Below are positions 56,826 through 64,000 of a stretch of DNA of 64,000 nt, piece by piece; within the stretch, counting starts at the first letter, position 1, and the number at the start of each line of letters is the position of its first letter. The stretch comes from Beverwykella pulmonaria (lineage: Eukaryota > Ascomycota > Dothideomycetes > Pleosporales > Melanommataceae). Made by a program: the position numbers and the translations under genes. The stretch covers positions 1,867,035 through 1,931,034 of the forward strand of contig BCHH01000010.1 in assembly GCA_001599595.1 (NCBI GenBank), given 5' to 3'. The notes under the pieces are model-generated. The model searched no databases. It was not told the DNA's origin and saw only the letters and a list, made by a program, of their open reading frames with translations.

Positions 56826-58928
56826 GGGGAAGGGTGTATGATGAGGCATTTGCGAGGCGTTGCTGATAACTTGGATATGGCATCTATATGTGCGTCTTGT
56901 GTGGAGTTTTTTCAGTCTAGATTGGTTGAAAAGATCGGTTCTTGTTCGGGAGGGCGGTGCATGGCAGTGATGACCTTCACATCTAGTTTCAGGCGTCTAA
57001 TGAAGCAACAATTATACAACAAGTACATGCTCATATCCGCGCTCATAGGTTAAACGTTGCAGGCATTCCCATCCCCATATCTCACGTCTATTCCTGCATA
57101 AGTAGGTCCTACTAATCCACCGTACCTAAACAAGCCTCGATATGATCGATGAGTGCCGTCTGCATGAGATATTCCGCGCACTTATCACCAGACTGGTTAC
57201 ACGTGTCATAGATTTCATCTTTGCGAACTTATAATACTACGAAGCAATTGACCTTTCTACATATGGTCTGTGCTCGCTGCCTCTATTTCAATACCTTGGT
57301 GCATGCAGGCAATCTCAACGACGGCTCATTGCACCATGTGTGTTCCATAAGCCGCACTATCCTCCTCCGGTGAGAAGAGCCAAACTGCAGCGTAGCTAAG
57401 CAGCACACCTTGGAACTCTTGCCACAAATCTCTAACAGGAAATGTGTGCCGAAGATGTTATTCGCAGCCAAGCGGGGTCCAACCATCCATACATATTGCC
57501 AAGCCAATATCACCCAGTTTGCAATGGACACGTACTACCGAGCGTGATTGAGGAATCCCTCGATTGTTCTAGGTGCGGCTGAACTCGCGTTCCAAGCGAT
57601 GCAATGGCTTATTGCCTTCCATAATGAGACGTAAAAGAAAAAACGCACATGTGCCTGATCGGGCAAAGGAAAGTTCTGAATGCCCAATCACGGTTCTCGT
57701 ACTCGTATTATTTTCCAGGGACACGATCCAGCCTTAGAGGAAATGCAAATCGTGCCAACGGAGATGCTCGTCGTTGTGACAGGAAAGACGGTTGGGTACC
57801 CCAGTTTCCCAGAGTACCTGACAGGTCGATTGAGATGGGCACGGCCTACATTAGGTTGTAGATCCCAGAGCCGCGCCCACAACGCAAGACGCGCTTCGTT
57901 GCCCTCAAGAAGACAACGTTGTGGACCACCATTTCAATGATCGCCGTTCAATTATCATCATCCAATAATCGCCATTTCAATACTCGTAGTCGTGAGAGCC
58001 GTCGCTGGACATTACACACTAGCAGAGAGGAAAGAAGTGGTGATGTAAGAGCATACCGTATCACAAACCCAGTTTGTATTCTTTATGCTTCGCAAATGGC
58101 GAGCCGTGTACTTTATCATACAGTCTTCACACTCTATTCAAACTGCCAATTGAAGAGCGCGTGATGCTTTTGATTCGATTCATTATAATATCCAAGAGAT
58201 CTCTAACATTGCCACACTGTGAAAGTGCGAACTCTTTGTCAAAAGGATAGTCAAATTGCTGAAAGGAACGTTGATGAACTCTCCATTTGCTACTGCACAA
58301 TGATTTCGATACTTGATTCTTGCGCTCTGAATCCTTCGCATTGGCATCATCATTAGAATCCTCTGATTTTGAATTCTTTCCATCCACTTTTACAATTAGA
58401 AATAGAACCGGATCCATTGCAAATCACCATGGTAGTAGTGGTGGGCAGCAGTGAAATGAAGTCAACACAAGCGTGCCGCGCCCAAGCTAACCTACCCATG
58501 CAGTCACACACCCTTGCAAGGCCCACATGCACGTCACCCCCATCTGCTACTATTGATTCCCGAGTCCGCCGGGGTCTGCAGAGGCTGCTCCTTCGGAATT
58601 GCACATTGCACTGGCGCGAAAGCGGGGCTGGGGCATGCATCGGAATTCGAATTCGAGCCGAATGTCACAAATGCGAGTGAGAAGGACGGAGGTTCGTGTG
58701 TGAAGTAGGTATTAATTAATCGGATGAAGGAGTGTATCTAATCTACCAAAAACCATGTCGGGATTCTTTGATCCCAAGGAGTGACAAGCGACATTGCAAT
58801 GCTCTATCCCAACCTGAATACTTTTCCTAGTACACATTAAGGAGTGTATGTGACAACGCCAGCCCAATGCACCAATTATTATCCTGTTGATCCAACGCCT
58901 TGCCCAGAAAATCACCCATCATGCCCTC
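56826..58928. other. Intergenic, 2.1 kb, no supported gene
   Basis: Holds the 3' ends of MMS19 and of the converging GPI-type protein gene. Short frames on both strands look random. No repeats or RNA genes were recognised. Confidence 0.6.
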
Positions 58929-59559
58929 TTATAGCAGCAACACCGCAAACGCGGCCGCCACAACACCAGCGCCCATCCCCGCCCTGGTCGCTGCACCCGT
59001 TGTTGGCACACTTCCCTTCGTCGTCGTCGCGCTCGGCGCCACAGACGGCCCACCCGTCACGGTTGGCACCGTAGCATTCCCAGAGTGCGATGGAATTGCC
59101 GTCCCTGAGGATACCGCACCACTGCTCACCGTATCCACAGGTAGCGTCACAAACGCCGTCGACGTCACCGACGCGTTCCCCGATTTGCAAATTATCGACC
59201 CTTCCTGCACGGGGTTGGTCGCGATGAGCGCCGGCTTCACGCTCGTGAATTCTGCAGACCCAAGTTCCTTGCCCTCAGCGTCTTTGAAGGCCTGGCAGGT
59301 CAGGGTGTTGATGTCGACGCCGGAGGCGGAGACGAGGGCGAGGCCGCAAACGGATTTCAGCTCTAGATGAGTAGGTCAGCGGGGCTGTGGGGCTGGGATG
59401 GGACAGGATGGAAAAAAATGTACCTTTGACGACAAGCTTGTCAGTCTCAATGGTGAATTCCTCGAGGTCGGCGTTGCTCTGTAGACACGGCGTCTCTTTG
59501 AGGGTGACGGTCGCGGCAGAGGTCAAGGCTACGAGAGCGAAGGCGGAGAAGGTCTTCAT
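58929..59559 (-). CDS. Small secreted, probably GPI-anchored surface protein
   Basis: Exons 59,559-59,424 and 59,362-58,929 with a 61-nt intron give 189 residues. The signal peptide is MKTFSAFALVALTSAATV. The mature domain has four cysteines (TPCLQ, SVCGLAL, LTCQAFKD, IICKSG) and is followed by a Ser/Thr/Val-rich stretch with Asn glycosylation sites (GNAS, GNAT). The end, GAATRAGMGAGVVAAAFAVLLL, is a small-residue cleavage site plus hydrophobic tail typical of GPI attachment. It is likely a cell-wall or plasma-membrane protein of unknown role. The start is fixed by the signal peptide. Confidence 0.85.
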
Positions 59560-60246
59560 GTTGAATTAAGGTAGAGAGTGGTAGATTGGAGTTGTGTATG
59601 TCGTACAATAAGGAGGAAGATGCAGGTGTGAGGTTCGGAATATATGGATTGGATTGGATTGGGTTGAGTTGCGTTGGGTAGTGGTGCTGAGGTGTGGTAG
59701 AGATTGGTCGAATGATCTCAAAACCTTGGGCAATGCCATCGCTTTAAACTCGAGCGATTTCCCCAACGCTGTCCCGAAATAGCAAGGCGGCGATTCATTC
59801 GATCCACTGCAGGGTCTTCGGGATTGCAAAGCTTAGCGGGTGGCTTTGTTGGCCGGGGTGCTTCGCCGCCTACTCGGCGCGAGAACAACGAAAAGATGAA
59901 ACATGAGAGGCGGGGATCAACCGAAAAATGTCAGACTCCCAGCCTCCGCCGCCCAGCCACGATCCAGTCGTTTAGTACGCGCGAAAATGCTCCCAATCAT
60001 GTGTAGGACTCGTACGACTACAGTTGCTTCTTTAGCACGCGCGCAGCTATTGCCCACAGCCTGCTCACTGTCTACTAGTCGTGCACGGCTTGCTTTTGAC
60101 CTCTCCCAGCCATGCGCCCCAACGCTTATTTTCGCATCGCTCTCCAAACTGCTTCCGTTTCCAATGCTAGTATCCCGGCGTCATATGTGTGAAGGTTACC
60201 GTTACAATTACATTGGCACAATATCTACAGCCTCAACCCCGACATG
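59560..60246. other. Intergenic between GPI-type protein and PEX6
   Basis: Promoter of the GPI-type gene and 3' flank of PEX6. No coding signal. Confidence 0.6.
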
Positions 60247-63200
60247 TCACGCGTATAGATCCCCATCATCCTGGGCCGCGTCACCAAACCCTCCCTCCGC
60301 AATATCAACACTGTTTTTACCCTTCCCATGATTTACCACTGGTGCCTTCCTTTTTCCATGACCCGATCCGTTCACACTCAAATGCTCCGTGCGGATGACA
60401 TAATCGTCATCATCGCTTACCACCTTCTGAGCGATAGCTTTTCCCTTTCCTTTCCCCGACGAGCCCTGGCCTTGGGCCTGTACCGCATTTTGCATATTCG
60501 GTGCTGCGATAGGCGCTCTCGCGGGTTGATCTTCCTTTTTTCCTGCGCCTTCAAAAGTCTTCCTGACTGTCTCATAGTGCTTGATCTCGTCAGCGCTAAC
60601 GCTAGGGATAAGTTCTCGATTAGCTTCCATGAAGTCTTCCTCGGTAACCATGACTGCTGTGTCCTCTTCTGTCGCTAGATGGTCGAAGAAATATGCGACA
60701 GTAATAGGCGCATGAGCCGCATTGTGAGCCTTGACCTTCTCGTCAACAGCACGTGCCTGTCGTGTGATAGCTTTCAGCATGGCGTCTGAACAGAGCGCAT
60801 ACATATCGGCACCGGTGTAGGTGAAGGGCAGCCCCGATGCAACCCGCTGGAGCGACAATCGCGGGTGTAAAGTGAACCTGGTACAGAAATAAGCTTATGC
60901 CACGTGCAGATCATTCCAACCAAGACTCACTTTCTCGTTAAGGCTTCCAGGATGGTCTGCTGTTTCTCGTGTGTATCAGAGACACCCAAGTAGAGCATCT
61001 TGTCGAATCGACCAGGTCGTAAGAGGGCCTGATCCAGCAGATCTGGACGATTCGTAGCGCCAATGACGAAGACACCACCGGCACCCTCAGCCCCATCACT
61101 CATTCCATCGAGTTCGGCAAGCAACTGACTGACAATACGATCCATGACACCTCCGCTGTCGCCTTGATTTCCACGCTTGGGCGCTACTGAATCAAGTTCG
61201 TCGAAAAAGACGACACACGGACGAGCATCACGCGCGCGCTGGAACACTCGTCGTACGTTGGCTTCAGACTCACCAATGTACATGTTGAGCAGTTCCGGTC
61301 CCTTGACACTAAAGAAGTTCAGCGAGAACTCAGTTGCGATGGCTTTAGCAAGCAGCGTCTTTCCTGTCCCTGGAGGCCCGTAGAAGAGAATACCGCTTCG
61401 CTTTTTCATGCCTTTAGCAAAGAGCTCAGGGCGCGACAGTGGTAGCTGAATTGTTTCCATAACAGCATCCTTCACGTGAGTGAGACCACCAACGTCCGAC
61501 CAGCTCACGTTGGGAATCTTGGGTGCCCCGATCGAGTCGGCGAAGTTCTTGCGAGCCGCATCCACCGCACCATCAAAATCAGCCCTGGTCAAGCTGTTGC
61601 TGAACGGACCTCCTGCAAGCTCGATATCTCTTATGGTAACACTTTCCAGGCCTGGAGATGCCTTGGACGCAGACGCTGCAAGCGCTTCGAGACGATTTCG
61701 CTTTGCCACGATAGCACGGTCAACAACATCTACGAGATCTCCAGCAACCAAAGCCGCGGTCTTGACTGCAACGTTAGCCAGCTCAACTTCAGGAGAGAGC
61801 CGGATGCCCGCATCGTCGATGATGCCACGCAAAATGCCTTCTCGTTCGCCCTCGTCCGGAGCCGTCATCTCAATTTCATGAGTGAAAAGTCCACGGATGC
61901 CCTCGGATATCTTATCGACCTCGGTGGTGGTTGCAATAAGAACACGAGAGTCGGCAAGGACCTCCTTCAATGCAGTGTTCATCCGATCAGCATTGAGTGC
62001 GTCGACATGCTTCACTAGTAGAGCCGTGAACTCTGAACCGCATGAGAAGGCGCGTTCTGCTCTTGCTTTCAGAAAAGCTTCGGTCTTCACATCGCTTCCA
62101 CCGGCACCTCCGTCCGTCAGAATATCAAATGCATCAATGGAAAATGTGTGCAGTCCGAGGTCCTCGCAGGCGTTTGCTGCTACTGTAGACTTTCCGATTC
62201 CACGCTGCGTTGACGTAAGCAAGATAGCAACTGGGGGAAGGCCCAGGTGGATAGCTCTTGGGCTCGTTGCAGCTGCTATTAATTCTCGCAGGCGCCGGCG
62301 GAGCGAAGAGACAAATGGTTTAGGAGGCCCGTCAAGTGCCAAAGTCTTAGAGGTGGCGGTGACAGGAGGTCGCTTGGCGCCGAGGTAGTACTGCCAGGCG
62401 CTGCTGATTGAGGCTGGTGTTTTCCCCTGCTCGCTTCCATTCATTTCCATTTTCGTGCTGGATGCATCTACAGACACTACACCCCCCCACAGATCGGGTT
62501 CGTCAGTGTCACGAGGTTCTGCGGAGGACGTCGCAACGTTGCCAATCTTGAACCACGCTACCACCTTCGGACTTGTAATCTCGGTATTAGTAATACTCTT
62601 GTTGGAGTTGGATAACAGTTCTTCGGTGCCAATATCGTCTTCTGTAGTGGTGGTTTGGAATACCGCTCGACCAAGAGATTCATCGATGGCCACACCAATT
62701 AGATCGCCAGTTTTAACGATTCGTCGCTTCTGCTCGAAGTGCTCTTTGAGGGCAGCAAACAAGCTTGGCTGAAGGAGTCGATCGGAAGAGAGTGGCGTGG
62801 AGAGCTTCAATAGCGTAACTTCTTTGGCAGAAGGAGGCAGAGAGGAAGTGGTCAGTCGTGGCTTTTGGATGACGTTTCTAGGTAAATGTGAGACCTGATG
62901 AGGAGACAGGATTGAAATGCGAAGATGAGAAGGGCCCCCAAGGTTGGCTAAGAGAACAGGGGAGAGATACGCCTCTGATGAAGCACTCGCTGGCGGAAAA
63001 CCTGACATGCTTGATCTCCGGTTGTTGTTGGTCGTTTTGTACACAGGATAACGAGCAATTTTCTTGGCCATGGCCTCTGGGAGCCCGTACACTCTCACAG
63101 GTCGCCATTCCGAGTGATCTTCAGCTCCATTGGTGAATGCGCTAAGACCCCAGAGAGGATGCTGAGATGGCTCTGTGGTAGCCTCAATTTTGACCCAATC

Positions 63201-64000
63201 GCCCGAGAAACATCCAACCTTGACGAGCGTATTCGTGTCGACAAATACTCGCGCCTCCTCGTCATCCCCGTCCCCGGGTTTGGGATGGAGGAGCTCATCA
63301 GGGATGGGGTAGAGAAGTCCCTGAGCTTTGAAGATCTTGGACTTTGAAGCGGAAGGTCCACGCGCGGTTGTAGCTGTGAAACTCGAAAAGACTGACCCAG
63401 GAGTGGCGATGCCGTTTGTATGAAAGTTCCCGGGTCGAGGCGTGGCGGAAGTAAAGGAGGAGAGAACACCGGAAGACTGAGGGGGGAGCATTGGGGCGCT
63501 GAGAGATATGATGTCCTCCCCATCATCGGACAAATCCCCGATATCAGATAGCTCTGAATCTAGATTATCTGTAGATTCCTCATCGGGCGGAGTATTGTTC
63601 TGGGAACGATCCTCTGCGGCCGAGTAGAACTGCTCATTTGACGTATCCTCCTCATCGTCGTCTCCAAATCCGTTGGGTACTGGGACCGGCTTCACGGGAG
63701 GAAGCACTAGGGCAGACTTGGGGCCTCGGTGTGTTTGTATCACGACTATGCGGGTGCTGGAGAGCAGGAATCCTTGGGAGACAGGTTCGCAGGCCATGAT
63801 CTTGGCAGGAGGAGGTGGTACATGTGTGATGGGGTGAGCGGGAAGGGGCAGGGGCAGCAGGTCGCCGGTGTGCAAGACCGTGGGAGACTGCAGGGCATCC
63901 CGCACGGCGTTTCTCCACACCAGTTCCTGGGCAGCAGTGTCTTCTGCAGTCGGCGTCTTCCGTGCTGCTCCATTGACCTTAAGCAGTCTGTCCCTGGGGC
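60247..64000 (-). CDS. PEX6: PEX6, peroxisomal AAA ATPase, 5' end outside window
   Basis: Two exons are visible: window edge to 60,931 and 60,877-60,247, split by a 53-nt intron (GTGAGT...ACCAG). The frame is open to the right edge without a start ATG, so the N terminus is missing. The first AAA module is degenerate (TSTQRGIGKST). The second is canonical: GPPGTGKTLLAKAIATEFSL, VVFFDELDSVAP and ATNRPDLLDQALLRPGRFDK. PEX6 pairs with PEX1 in the hexameric motor that extracts the PEX5 receptor from the peroxisome membrane. The C-terminal tail is basic and Gly/Lys-rich and ends DDGDLYA. No lesion seen. Confidence 0.96.

Noticed and set aside
58900..59370. 156-codon open frame on the plus strand
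   Set aside because: Antisense of the GPI-type protein gene, whose signal peptide, intron and GPI tail are all on the minus strand.

Overview
The window looks like nuclear DNA of a filamentous ascomycete (Pezizomycotina, most likely a dothideomycete; the class is inferred). Genes carry many short GT-AG introns of about 45-60 nt with CTRAY-type branch sites, MMS19 and PEX6 are of fungal type, and the non-genic DNA holds decayed cut-and-paste transposons and nonsense mutations of the C-to-T/G-to-A kind expected from repeat-induced point mutation (RIP). All exon models were made by hand from splice motifs and reading-phase arithmetic. No similarity search was run.

Layout. 1-347 is an assembly gap. 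348-20,460 is accessory, immunity-flavoured DNA: a nucleoside-phosphorylase/NACHT/ankyrin NLR on the minus strand (348-3539), a decayed ORF with local duplications (4.8-6.7 kb), an RBR-type ubiquitin ligase whose single intron has lost its AG acceptor (7559-9128), a dead NACHT fragment (11,343-12,119), a complete dynamin/Mx-like GTPase (12,783-14,972), a dead Tc1/mariner transposase (about 16.08-16.68 kb) and a third, RIP-like-mutated NACHT/ankyrin NLR (18,047-20,461) with a second gap inside its ankyrin array.

22-33 kb holds more ordinary genes: a cytochrome P450 (minus), a chitin synthase (minus, with an apparent 1-bp deletion), a 392-residue protein with an F-box/2EXR-like start, and a secreted two-part protein that joins a cysteine-rich module to a lysozyme/transglycosylase-like domain. 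33.5-43 kb is mostly transposon graveyard: Tc1-like and pogo-like remnants, a LINE tail and a 1.86-kb pogo element with 47-bp terminal inverted repeats, plus one cysteine-rich secreted protein. 43.5-52.3 kb holds a small membrane protein, a 609-residue five-exon protein with cysteine pairs, and a CPA2-type K+(Na+)/H+ antiporter with two apparent lesions. From 52.6 kb a truncated F-box-like gene, then MMS19, a small GPI-type surface protein and PEX6 (running off the right edge) look like conserved core genome.

A short non-autonomous element family (about 130 bp, termini CTGTAAGCC...GGCTTACAG, no ORF) has six copies in the window, one of them inside the F-box-like gene. The most interesting larger pattern is the left 20 kb: NLRs with an enzymatic N-terminal domain and a possible prion-like N-terminal motif, interleaved with a RING ubiquitin ligase and a dynamin GTPase, with some members intact and others freshly killed.
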